From Epiperipatus broadwayi (taxonomy: Eukaryota > Onychophora > Udeonychophora > Euonychophora > Peripatidae): a stretch of 64,000 nucleotides of DNA. The first letter of the stretch is position 1. Every line of letters starts with the position of its first letter. The stretch lies in contig JAQFVV010012422.1 in NCBI GenBank assembly GCA_028023455.1, positions 9,708,337 to 9,772,336 of the forward strand, written 5' to 3'. Below, piece by piece: positions 12,580 to 23,572 of the stretch. The position numbers and the translations under genes are program-made. The notes below the pieces were generated by a model. The model was not told the origin of the DNA. It did not search any database and worked only from the letters and a program-made list of their open reading frames with translations.

Positions 12580-13070
12580 TTATAATGGTCTGGGAATTAG
12601 GATCAAAGCTAGCAGTCTTACCGTATCTGCACTACAGAGTGCCACTAGGCTACCTGAACTTAGAAAATTTATAGAGTAGGCAGATACGTGCTGTTAAAGA
12701 TCCAACTTTTATTTATTAAGACCATCAGCCCTTGCCACTAGCTCAGTGGAGATGCAGAAATAATAATATGTATCTTTATTTAATCTATATCTTAAATATA
12801 AAAAAATAAAAGCCACTGCCAGTAATTAACACACAAACATTTATTTACGCACATATAAATAAAATTGATGAATAAAATTTATTTTAGGTTTTAATATCAA
12901 TTTTTAAATTTAAATTATTATTAATTTAACCATTAAATTTAAAATTTTTAAACCATCCTCACAGATGAAATTAATAATATTTTTTTAAGGGTGTCGAGTA
13001 TGAATAAACTACATAGATTGCATTTGAAAAGAAAATATTCTGCATCTTATCACCCTTCTCATTATCACAC
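12580..13070 (-). mobile_element. Inverted 3'-end fragment of the same LTR (A')
   Basis: This is the reverse complement of the last about 450 bases of LTR A, with a deletion near 13035 that joins it to a short piece of the LTR promoter region (TGCATCTTATCACCCTTCTC). Together with LTR A it makes a palindrome with arms of about 450 bases and a spacer of about 30 bases. Confidence 0.8.
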
Positions 13071-13084
13071 CATGACCATTATAA

Positions 13085-13521
13085 TTGGACTCCCAATGTG
13101 GCACGATGTTTAATAAACCTGAAAACCCTGAGCAAATTTTTTTAAAGTCAAATATTTTTTATCTATATTATATAAAGCCATAGTTTGAATATCTTGTAAA
13201 AGTACTGCCAGTAAGAAAAATTGTGCATATATGGGAAAATAAATGTGAGGAATAAAAACGTAATAGTTAATATAAATAATTTTTTTTGGAAAAAGTCTTA
13301 TTCGAAATCTAACCATTTAACTTGCCTAAGTTAATAATGAAATGTAGAAAAAGGGAACTATTGAGGGAGGAAGTATAATCTTAGCTGGGGTCGAAAGGAA
13401 AGAATAATCAGCATTTTTTTTCTTTCCTTTAATTACTGACCAAAGTTTTGTCTTTTTTTTAAAAAAAAATGTTAAGTAAATTCTTTTCTTTTTAATGTTT
13501 TTTGATGAAGTTTACTGATGT
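13085..13521 (+). mobile_element. Short non-coding internal domain of LTR element
   Basis: It begins with the primer-site-like TTGGACTCCCAATGTGGC after a small LTR-end remnant (GACCATTATAA) and runs 437 bases to the TG of LTR B. It has no coding capacity. The same domain, about 430-505 bases long, recurs at 15394-15898 and 23071-23572, including the block TACTGCCAGTAAGAAAAATTG and the terminal TTTACTGAT just before the LTR. Confidence 0.75.
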
Positions 13522-15393
13522 GTAACGGTATATAAAATGCCATTACATTATTTTAAAATGAAAATAAAAAGATCGTAAATAAAAATTGATTTATTAAAAA
13601 AAAAAAAAACTTAACTTAAAAACTGAAAATTGAAAGTTATATTTAACGTGTATATATATATATATATATATATCACACAGATGGGAAACTTTAAAAACTA
13701 TTTTAAAAATGAAAGTATTTGAAAGTATTTTTTTGTAAAAAAAGTAAAGATGTAAAGATTTGATATTTTTAAAAATAGAAATAGTGTTGATTTCTATAAT
13801 CTTAGAAAATGGAAATGATTGTTTTATTAATTAAATGATTGTTCTAATGCACACTAGGCCTTGGGTCACTCAAATAATTAAATGGTAAGAGAATGAAAAG
13901 AAATTAAATGACCAATGCAGGCATGAAATGACAGCACAGATCATAAATGAAACACAAAAGGATTAGTGATGTCTTGCTTGTAGAATCTGAAGATTGGATG
14001 GTAAGAGGCTAATAAAAATATAAAAGCCAAAGGATTATTATAATTGTTATCTTAGAGCTAACTATGAATATACCATTATAACTAGCTATATTGCAGATTT
14101 CACGATGTAGAAGTTTGCAATAAATTTAATTTTCCAGACAACCAGCTGAGGCCTCTGGATGACAGTTCCTGAACAAAGCATGGCAAGTAGCAGTTTCATT
14201 TCAAAAAAGGACAAAATCTACAATACTGATCACAAAGATGGACCTCTAAATCTGCTCAATCTGTAACATATGAACTCTTGTGTTTATGTAACAGGAACTT
14301 TTCCTAAATTTGCATTTAATAGCTGAAAATAAAAACTATTATCTGGCGTAAAATCAATTATTAGTAATTTTTTATGCATTTGTTTAAGCATTCATTTCCA
14401 TTTCTCTTTTTTTGTGTGTTATGTGTTAATTAAAATGTATCAAATTAAAGTTGGGTATAGATAGCTGCATGGATAAAAATTAATAACTATGTTTAAATTC
14501 GTTTATGTTTATTTTAGAGAGTTAATTTCAGGCTATTTGTTTTGTAGTTAGGATGATGCTTGTGGAGGGATATATCAGTGTTTATATCAATGTAATGTGA
14601 AGCGGGTTTGGCATATGAATGTATGACCCCAAAGAGGCAGTCATATCATTGCAATGGCCACAGATGTATTTCCTGCACCATTGACCCCTTCTAGCTCTAT
14701 GGACAGGGATTTATAAGTCAGCAGAAAGACTGCTCTCCCCCATATGTAGGACTCTTTAATTAATTTATATATGTGATTTCTTCATCAGAAAGATGATCAT
14801 CCCTGTACTGGACAAGGATCATGTCCTTCAAATAATATCATGCTGTCAGATGCACATTCCTGTCAGCATGATTTTATGCTAGCATCTTCATATTACTTTG
14901 GTTGCAACTATATATCTGGAAGCAGGCATTGGTTTGGCTATGAACTTTTAGTGTGATATTGAATGAATGTTTTTAAATAAAAAATCTATGTAGCCTATTT
15001 ATGCTCAACATGCTAAAGTAAAATATAATTTAAATGTTCATCTGTGCGGTCTATTTAAAATAGTAATTTGAATTTAAAAATAAATGTTACAATCTAAATA
15101 TAAATTTTATTCCTCAATTTTAAATATAAATATTATATATGTTCATTAATACAATTTTTTGTGTGTGTTATTACTGGTTGTGGCTTATTTGAATAAATAT
15201 TAATATATTTTAAGTTATATTAAGTTTTTGCATTTCCTGGAGCTAGTGGCAAGGGCAAACGCCTTAATAAATAAAAGTTGGATCTTTAACAGTGCATATC
15301 TGCCTACTCTATAAATTTTCTAGGTTCAAATGGCCTAATGGCACCCTGCATGGTAAGACTGGACATTCTTCAGATCCTATCCGACTGTTATAA
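13522..15393 (+). mobile_element. LTR B (second subtype)
   Basis: This about 1.87-kb LTR starts TGTAACGGTATATAAAATGCC and ends before the primer-like site at 15394. Its 5' third and 3' end match LTR A, but the middle differs and matches LTRs C and E. It has a TATA box (TATAAAAG) near 14019. It is flanked by an internal domain on both sides, so it is shared by two tandem elements. Confidence 0.75.
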
Positions 15394-15898
15394 TTGGACT
15401 CCCAACATGACACGATGTATAATAAACCATGAATACCCTGAGTAAATTTTTTTTAAAGTGAAATATTTTTATCTATATTATATAAAGTTATGGTTTGAAT
15501 ATCTTGTAAAAAGTACTGCCAGTAAGAAAAATTGCACATATATAGAAAAATAAATGTGAGGAATAAAATGTAATAATTAATATAAATCATAAATTAAAAA
15601 AAAAAGTCTAAAATCCTGTAACTTCCTTGACTTGCCTAAGTTAATAATGAAATGTAGGAAAAAGGGAACTCTTGAGGGAGGAGGTGTAATCTCAGCTGGG
15701 ATGGAAAGGAAAGAAAAGTCAGCATTTTTTCTTTCTTGTAATTACTAACGAAAGTTTTGTTTTTTTAATTACTAACCAAAGTTGTTTTTTTTTTTTTAAA
15801 AAAAAGTTTAGTATAATCAATTTGTGAAATGTCATTACTAACACTAAGTAAATTATTATTTTTTTAATGTTTTTGTTTTTTGAGGAAGTTTACTGATA
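15394..15898 (+). mobile_element. Second short internal domain
   Basis: It starts TTGGACTCCCAACATGAC directly after LTR B, is 505 bases long and non-coding, and ends GAGGAAGTTTACTGATA directly before LTR C. It matches the domains at 13085 and 23071 along its length. Confidence 0.75.
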
Positions 15899-17810
15899 TG
15901 TAACGATATATAAAATGCCGTTACATTATTTTAAAATGAAAATAAAAAGATCGTAAATTGAGGAAGTTTACTGATATGTAACGATATATAAAATGCCATT
16001 ACATTATTTTAAAATGAAAATAAAAAGATCGTAAATAAAAATTGATTTATTAAAAAAAAAAAACTTAAAAACTGAAAATTGAAATATATATTTATTGCAC
16101 AGATGGGAAACTTTAAAAACTATTTTAAAAATGAAAGTATTTGAAAGTATTTTTTTTGTAAATAAGTAAAGATGTAAAGATTTGATATTTTTGAAAATAG
16201 AAATAGTGTTGATTTCTATAATCTTAGAAAATGGAAATGATTGTTTTATTAATTAAATGATTGTTCTAGAGCACACTTACGCTTGGGGCATTTGAATAAT
16301 TAAATGATAAGAGAATGAAAAGAAATTAAATGACCAATGCAAGCATGAAATGACAGCATGGACCGTAAATGAAACACGAGAAAATTAGTGATGTCTTGCT
16401 CATTGAATCTGAAGATTTGATGATAAGAGGCTAATAAAAGTATAAAACCCCAAATTTTTGGATTGAAGAAAATTATAATTGTTTATCTTAGAGCTGACTA
16501 TGAATATAACGTTATAACTGGCTGTATTGCAGATTATACGATGTAAAAGTCTGCAATAATTTAAATTTCCGAACAACCAGTGGAGGCCTCTGGATGACAG
16601 TTTCTGACCAAATGCATGGCAAGTAGCAGTTTCGTTTCAAAGAAGGACAAAATCTATGAAAGTGATCATGAAGTTGGACCTCTAAATCTGCTCAATCTGT
16701 AATGTATGAACTCTTGTGTTTATCTAACAGGAACTTTTTCTAAATTTGCATTTAATAGCTAAAAATAAGAACTATTATCTGGCCTAAAATCAATTATTAG
16801 TAATTTTTTATGCATTTGTTTAAGCAATCATTTCCATTTCTCTTTGTGTGTGTGTGTGTTATGTGTTAATTAAAATGTATCAAATTAAAGTTGGGTATAG
16901 ATAGTTGCATAGATAAAAATTAATAACTATGTTGAAATTCGTTTATGTTTATTTTAAAGGGTTAATTTCAGGCTATTTGTTTTGTAGTTAGGATGATGCT
17001 TATGGAGGGATATATCAGTGTTTATATCAATGTAATGTGAAGCGTGTTTGGCATATGAATGTATGACCCCAAAGAGGCAGTCATATCATTGCAATGGCCA
17101 CAGATGTATTTCCTGCACCATTGACCCCTTCTAGCTCTATGGACAGGAATTTATAAGTCGGCAGAAAGACTGCTCTCCCCCATACATAGCACTCTTTAAT
17201 TAATTTATATATGTGATTCCTTCATCAGACAGATGCACATTCCTGTACTGGACAAGGATCATGTCCTTCAAATAACATCATGCTGTCAGATGCACATTCC
17301 TGTCAGCATGATTTTATGCTAGCATCTTCATATTACTTTGGTTGCAACTATATATCTGGAAGCAGGCATTGGTTTGGCTATGAACTTTTAGTCTGAGATT
17401 GAATGAATGTTTTGATAAGTTTTTAAGTGAAAAATCTATGTAGCCTATCTATACTCAACATGCTAAAGTAAAATATAATTTAAATGCCCATCTGTGCGTT
17501 CTATTTAAAATAGTAATTTAAAATATAAATGTTACAATCTACATATAAATTTTATTCCTCAATTTTAAATATAAATATTATATATGTTCGTTAATAATTT
17601 TTTTTTTCTGTGTGTTATTACTGGCAGTGGCTTATTTTATTAAATATTAATATATTTTAAGTTATATTAAGTTTCTGCATCTCCTGGAGTTAGTGGCAAG
17701 GGCAAACAGTCTTAATAAATAAAAGTTGGATCTTTAACAGCGCATATCTGCCTACTCTATAAATTTTCTAGGTTCAAATGGCCTAGTGGCGCCCTGTATG
17801 ACAGATACAG
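15899..17810 (+). mobile_element. LTR C with a 78-bp terminal tandem duplication
   Basis: This closely matches LTR B over its length, including the TATA box at 16441. The first 78 bases (LTR start plus the preceding GAGGAAGTTTACTGATA) are repeated at 15977, so the element has two LTR starts in tandem. The 3' end is cut at an inverted LTR near 17811, giving a second palindrome. Confidence 0.75.
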
Positions 17811-19355
17811 TCTGGGAGTTAGTGAAAGTTGCAGTCTTACTGTATCTGCACTACAGAGTGCCACTAGGCTACTTGAACCTAGAAACTTTATAGAGTAGGC
17901 AGATACACACTGTTAAAGATCTAACTTTTATTTATTAAAACCATCAGCCCTTGCCACTAGCTAGTGAGATGCAGAGATTTATAAAATATAAATTATTTAA
18001 TCTATATCTTAAATATAAAAAATAAAAGGCACTGCCAGTAATTAATACACAAACAATTTATTAACGCCCATATATAATATTTAAAATTTGAGGAATAACA
18101 TTATTATTTTAGATTTTAATATTAACTTTTAATTTAAATTATTATTTTAAAATTTTAAACCATCCTTACAGATGAATCTAATAATATTTTTTAAGAGTTT
18201 CAAGTATGAATAAACTACATAGACTGCATTTGAAAAGAAAATATTCTATCCTTTATTTAACCTTAGGCCAAAAGTTCACAATTAAACTAATGTCAATCCA
18301 CCTGGTACATCGATATATTTAATGCAACATGATTATGACAGCACAAATATCATACTTTCAGGAATGTACATCTGAATAGTATGGTTAGAGAAGACATTGA
18401 CTCTGATCCAGTCAGGAATGCTACATCTTTCTGGCAAGAAGAACAATAAAAAAACTCCATAGGAAGAGACTGCATGTTCCATCTTACTATTCTCTTCCAT
18501 AGGCAAAAAGGGTGTGTGTGGCATATAATGCAATTCTGCATGTGGCGGACCTCATATTACCTTTACTAATTACACTGATATATCCAATCCATTGACCCAA
18601 TCCAACTATGAAACAAGTAATCTAAGATTAACCCTTTCTTAATTAATTAATATAACTTTACAAATCTATATAGCCATTCATGCCTGACTTAATTTTAACA
18701 TTTATATAATTTCACACAGATGAATTATATAAAAGTTTGTTTTTTAATGTTGAGTAAAGATCAGCTACATAGATTACATGGTCAAAAACATTTCAAAATA
18801 AACATAAACGATCAAAATATAAAGTCATTGATGGAATTGCAGAGGGAAATTTACAAGAAACCCAATGGCATTCATCATTAGATGCCGCATTGACACCAAT
18901 AACTTAAAAGACATTTGAATAAATACATTTTAGATACTCACCATAAGATATCATTATTTACCGAATGTCTATATATTCTAATCAAATATGAAAACAAAAA
19001 CATAATTAAACATTAACGAATCTATGCAAGCATCTATACCCAACTTGAATTTAATGCATTTAAATAATTTATACAACAAATATTAATAAAAATAGAAATG
19101 ATTTTTAGCAAACTCAAATGTATAAAAATTAAACATTAATAATTAATTTGAAAAGTCAGGTTAAAGTTCATTTAAAAAAATTAGGATTAGCTTGTCAAAT
19201 CTTTAAAGTTCTTAATTACTTTTAGTAAAAGTTTTCTGTTTATATCTTACAGTAGAAGTGCTCCTGGTTCCTGGTGTCAGTTCCCACGCAGTGTTTATTT
19301 GAAAGACCAGTCTGAGTGACAAGTGCATCTTATCACCCTTCTCACAAAATCAAGC
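17811..19355 (-). mobile_element. Inverted LTR D (A subtype, partial)
   Basis: This is the reverse complement of LTR A from its 3' end to about the position of AGAGCGATAAGATGCACTTG. It lacks the LTR start. The shared open stretch (HTPFLPMEENSKM) is here on the minus strand at about 18516-18336. Confidence 0.8.
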
Positions 19356-19356
19356 T

Positions 19357-20585
19357 CAATTATAATGGTCATAGATGAAGTAAGAATTCCAGTCTTACCC
19401 CATCTGCCAACAGGTCGCCACTAGATCATTTGAATCTAGAAAATTTATAAAGTAGACGGATACATGCTGTTAAGGTCATGACCACCAGCCCTTGCCACTA
19501 GCTCAAGGAATAGCAGTGTTTTAAAACATTTATGAAATATATTTCTCTTAATAAAGAATAAATCAATTATTTTATATAGCACAATGTTTATAAACTGTAA
19601 TATTTAAAGAGCATTAAGCTGTTGCACATGCGCTTTGTAGATTTTAACTATAAATGACTGAATACTAACACTTCAAACACATGATAAAGTCTTTGGAAAA
19701 GATAGAGTGGCCATCTATCTTTTTGAACCCACTGTCAGTACTAATAACACAAAAAGTAACTTTATTTACATATATATAAATAATAAACTTAAAATAACTA
19801 ATATTTACTGAGGCTATAACTTCGATAATATGCATGTAAAAATGCAATAGTAGGGACCTCTACAGGTGTTTTAACTACAAGCTTACACGCATATTATCGA
19901 GGTTATAGCCTCAGTAAATATTACTTACGTAATCAATGTGCGTTTAATAAATTTATAATTAAAACTTAAAATAAGTAAATTATGCTTTATTTTTTTTTTA
20001 TTATCATTATTTTGTTTACTTTTAACTTTAATTTTTAATCTTAGAATGTCAAGAATAGGTAGACCACTTAGACAATGCCTGTAAAAGATCTTCAAAGCAC
20101 TTGACTCCAGGCTAAAGGTCTGCAACTTTGCCAATGCTTGCTTCCAGATATATATCCACAATCAATGCAATGTGAACATGTTAACATCAAACCATGCTGA
20201 CAGGAATGTGCATCTGAACAGCGTGATATTATTTGAAGAACATGACCTTTGTCCAGTACAGGAATTCACATCTGTCTGACAAAGGAATCACGCATGTAAT
20301 ATAAAGAGAAAAATGCTATGTATGCATGGGAGAGCGGTCTAACTACTGGCTTATCGTCTCCATCCATAGAGCTAGAATGGATCAATGTCACAGGAAATAC
20401 ATCTGCATCCATTTCAACAGTATGACTACCTCTTTGGGGTCATACATTCAGTTGGACTTGTCCCCTTATGTGCTAACACACTTCACATTATATTGATGTA
20501 AACATGCATATATCTCTCCACCAGTGCTGACATAATTACAAAACAAATAGTCTGAAGTCAAAACCCCTAATTCAAACAAGGTTGA
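19357..20585 (-). mobile_element. Inverted LTR E (B subtype, diverged)
   Basis: The 3' LTR end is seen reversed at 19357-19520 and B-type body sequence reversed at about 20100-20585 (TTCCAGATATATA, AACATGACCTTTGTCCAGTAC). The middle is diverged or contains an insertion that includes the hairpin at 19800-19922. It lies in the same orientation as D. Confidence 0.65.
19800..19922. repeat. Inverted repeat with 40-bp arms
   Basis: Arms 19800-19839 and 19883-19922 (AATATTTACTGAGGCTATAA against TTATAGCCTCAGTAAATATT) flank a 43-base loop. There are about four mismatches. It may be a small foldback element inserted in LTR E. Confidence 0.8.
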
Positions 20586-20589
20586 GCGA

Positions 20590-21854
20590 CTACCCACACT
20601 CAACTTACATTTAATTCAATTTATTAATTGAATTAAAAGAAAATCTTTAGTTTAAGGTTTTAAAATCATTTTACAATAACACATTATATTTAACTTATTT
20701 TTACTACAAATACTATTTAACCTACTTTTCCCTTCTTTTAAAATCAATAATGCACAAATAACAATATGTGTTTTCTGTCTTTAAATTTGTTTGCAATAGC
20801 AAACCCCCACCCTATTACAAACAGATCTTTTAAGCATGAATAAATAAAAACAAAAAAAATACAATACATATTTTAAGAGATTACGTTTAAAACTTTAGCT
20901 ATGACTTTTTTTTTTTTACATTGCAAGATTTAAAAAAAAAAAAAAGTTCAGTTTTGCTCCAAAGAGAAAGTTTATAGTTCATTTTTAGAAACAAATAAAG
21001 TTCGAAGATTTTAAATTTAAGAGAGTTTATATTTAGTTTTATCATTTATGAATTTATACCTTCCTTTGTCTGCGATGAAGATCTAATTTACACAAGGGCC
21101 CTTTCCTTGTGGATGATGACGATTTCTGACTCTTGATGAGAATTTCTGTATACGACACCAGTACTTCGATCCTGGGATCCGTGAATGATGAAAGCTGCCT
21201 TCAGCTGGCCGAAACGAAGGAAGCACGATGAAGCTGATTATATTTTTGGTGACGGTGATAATATATATATTTTACTTTCACCAAAGACAATGGAATTCAA
21301 ACTTTAATTTTCTAATTCTCCAATTAATTATTTCCTTTTAATTCTTTTTTTTATAGTCTTCAGGCACCTTATCTCTGGAATGCAGGATCCATCAAACATA
21401 TTCCATATCTCTATTTCATTGGTTCATTGAGTTTGTCACCAAGTAGACATTGGGTTTGTGGCTAAGTAGATTTTGGATTTTCCACTGAGGTCTGTGTCTA
21501 TATCTTTGGGCAGGAATAGCAAGTCTTTTGTTTTTATTCTTCAACTCTTTTATCTCTTTTGTAATCATATTTTCAATGGTCATTTTGCCCTAAGGATCTG
21601 CTTGTAATTTTTCTTTTTAAGATTAAAACTCTCTTCATTATTTTTAAAATCAAAAGGTTTTTTTATTATATTTTATTTAAAGATTAGAATCTTTGTTTCG
21701 ATTCTATAATTTTTTTAAAGCTTATTTTATTTTAATATTTCAATCAAACATATTAATAAATTAATAATTCGTTATTTGTGCATTTTGAAAGTTTGTGTTT
21801 TTAATTGTGTATTAGATATTTACAAAAAAGTTAAGTATTAAAATTTAAAGGTAA

Positions 21855-21857
<3 letters not shown>
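20590..21857. other. Unclassified segment between LTR copies
   Basis: AT-rich sequence with T and A runs. A less AT-rich block at 21060-21245 contains two small stems, GATCC-TG-GGATC and AGCTG-CCTT-CAGCT, the latter between ATGATGA and CGAAAC. I recognise no gene. Confidence 0.4.

Positions 21858-21897
<40 letters not shown>
21858..21897. repeat. (TA)n microsatellite
   Basis: About 40 bases of alternating TA lie just before an LTR fragment junction. Confidence 0.95.
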
Positions 21898-21900
<3 letters not shown>

Positions 21901-21907
21901 ATTATAA

Positions 21908-22037
21908 ATCAAGCTCAAATGTATAAAAATTAAACATTAATAATTAATTTGGAAAGTCAGATTAAAGTTCATTTAAAAAAATTAGGTTTAACTTGTCAAA
22001 TCTTTAAAGTTCTTAATTACTTTTAGTAAAATTTTTC
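21908..22037 (-). mobile_element. Inverted LTR fragment
   Basis: About 130 bases match LTR A reversed (AAATGTATAAAAATTAAACA through TTAATTACTTTTAGTAAAA). They join head-on to the plus-strand LTR F at 22036. Confidence 0.75.
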
Positions 22038-23070
22038 ATAGATGGATTGGGTCAATGGATTGAATATATCGGTGTAATTAGTAAATGTAATATGAGGTCC
22101 ACCACATGCAGGATCGCATTATATGCTGCACACCCCCTTTTGCCTATGGAAGGGGATAGTAAGATAGAAAATGCAGTCCCTTCCTATGGAGTTTTTTTAT
22201 TGTTCTTGCCAGACAGATGTTGCATTCCTGTCTGGAAGAGAGTCAATGTTTTCTCTAACCACACTGTTCAGATATACATTCCTGACAGTATGATATTTGT
22301 GCTGTCATAATCATGTTGCATTGAATATATCAATGTATCAGGTAAATTGACGTTACTTTAACTGCAATCTTTTGGCCTAAGGTTGAATAAGGGATAGAAT
22401 ATTTTCTTTTCAAATGCAATCTATGTAGTTTATTCATACTCGACACTCTTAAAAAAAATTATTAAATTCATCTGTGTGGATGGTTTAAAATTTTAAAATA
22501 ATAATTTAAATTAAAAGTTAATATTAAAATCTTAATAATAAATGTTATTCCTCAAATTTTAAATATTATATATGTGCATTAATAAATGTTTGTGTATTAA
22601 AAAAAAATTACAATATTTTTTTTTCAAATGCAATCTATGTAATTTATTCATACTCGACACTCTTAAAAAAATATTATTAAATTCATCTGTGAGGATGGTT
22701 TAAAATTTTAAAATTTAAAGCTTAAATTAATAATAATTTAAATTTAAAATTGATATTAAGATCTAAAATAAATTTTATTCCTCAATTTTATTTATATGTG
22801 CGTAAATAAATGTTTGTGTGTTAATTACTGGCAGTGGCTTTTATTTTTTTATATTTAAGATATAGATTAAATAAAGATACATATTATTATCTTTGTATCT
22901 CCACTGAGCTAGTGGCAAGGGATGATGGTCTTAATAAATAAAAGTTGGATCTTTAACAGCATGTATCTGCCTACTCTATAAATTTTATAGGTTCAAGTAG
23001 CCTAGTGGCATTCTGTAGTGCAGATATGGTAAGACTGCTAGCTTCGATCCTAATTCCCAGACCATTATAA
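22036..23070 (+). mobile_element. LTR F, 5'-truncated, with internal duplication
   Basis: This holds the 3' half of an A-type LTR from GATGGATTGGGTCAATGG to ACCATTATAA. A stretch of about 230 bases (22390-22610) is tandemly repeated at about 22620-22850 with a poly-A junction. It is the upstream LTR of a nearly complete short element with G. Confidence 0.8.
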
Positions 23071-23572
23071 TTGGCCTCACAACGTGAGCCGATGTTTAAT
23101 AAACCACAATTTACCCTGAGAATATAAAAAATAAATCATGCCAGGAACATTTTTTCTGAAATAAGATATTTTTGTATTAATGTAAAGTTATAGTTTGGAT
23201 TTTGTTTTTAAAGTACTGCCAGTAAGAAAAATTGCACATATGTAGGAATAAATGCGAGGAATAACACGTAATAATTAATATAAATCATAATTTTTTTTTT
23301 TTTTAAAAGTCTTATTTAAAATCCAACTGTTTAACTTGCCTAAGAAATAGTTAGAAGTAGAAGAAAATAAACTTGGAAGGGAGGGGGCAGAAATTTAGCT
23401 GGTAGAAAGGAATCAACAGTCAACCATTTTTTTAATCATTGTATTTGTATGTAATTAATAACCAAAGTTTTGTCTTTGTGAAATTTTCCGTAATATATAA
23501 TCAATTTGTGTAATGTAATTACTAAGTAAATTTTTTTTTAATGTTTTTGTTTTTTGAGGAAGTTTACTGATA
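23071..23572 (+). mobile_element. Third short internal domain with primer site
   Basis: It starts TTGGCCTCACAACGTGAG directly after LTR F, resembling a tRNA-Lys-type primer site. It is 502 bases, non-coding, and ends GAGGAAGTTTACTGATA before the TG of LTR G. The GAGGAAG may be what is left of a polypurine tract. Confidence 0.75.
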
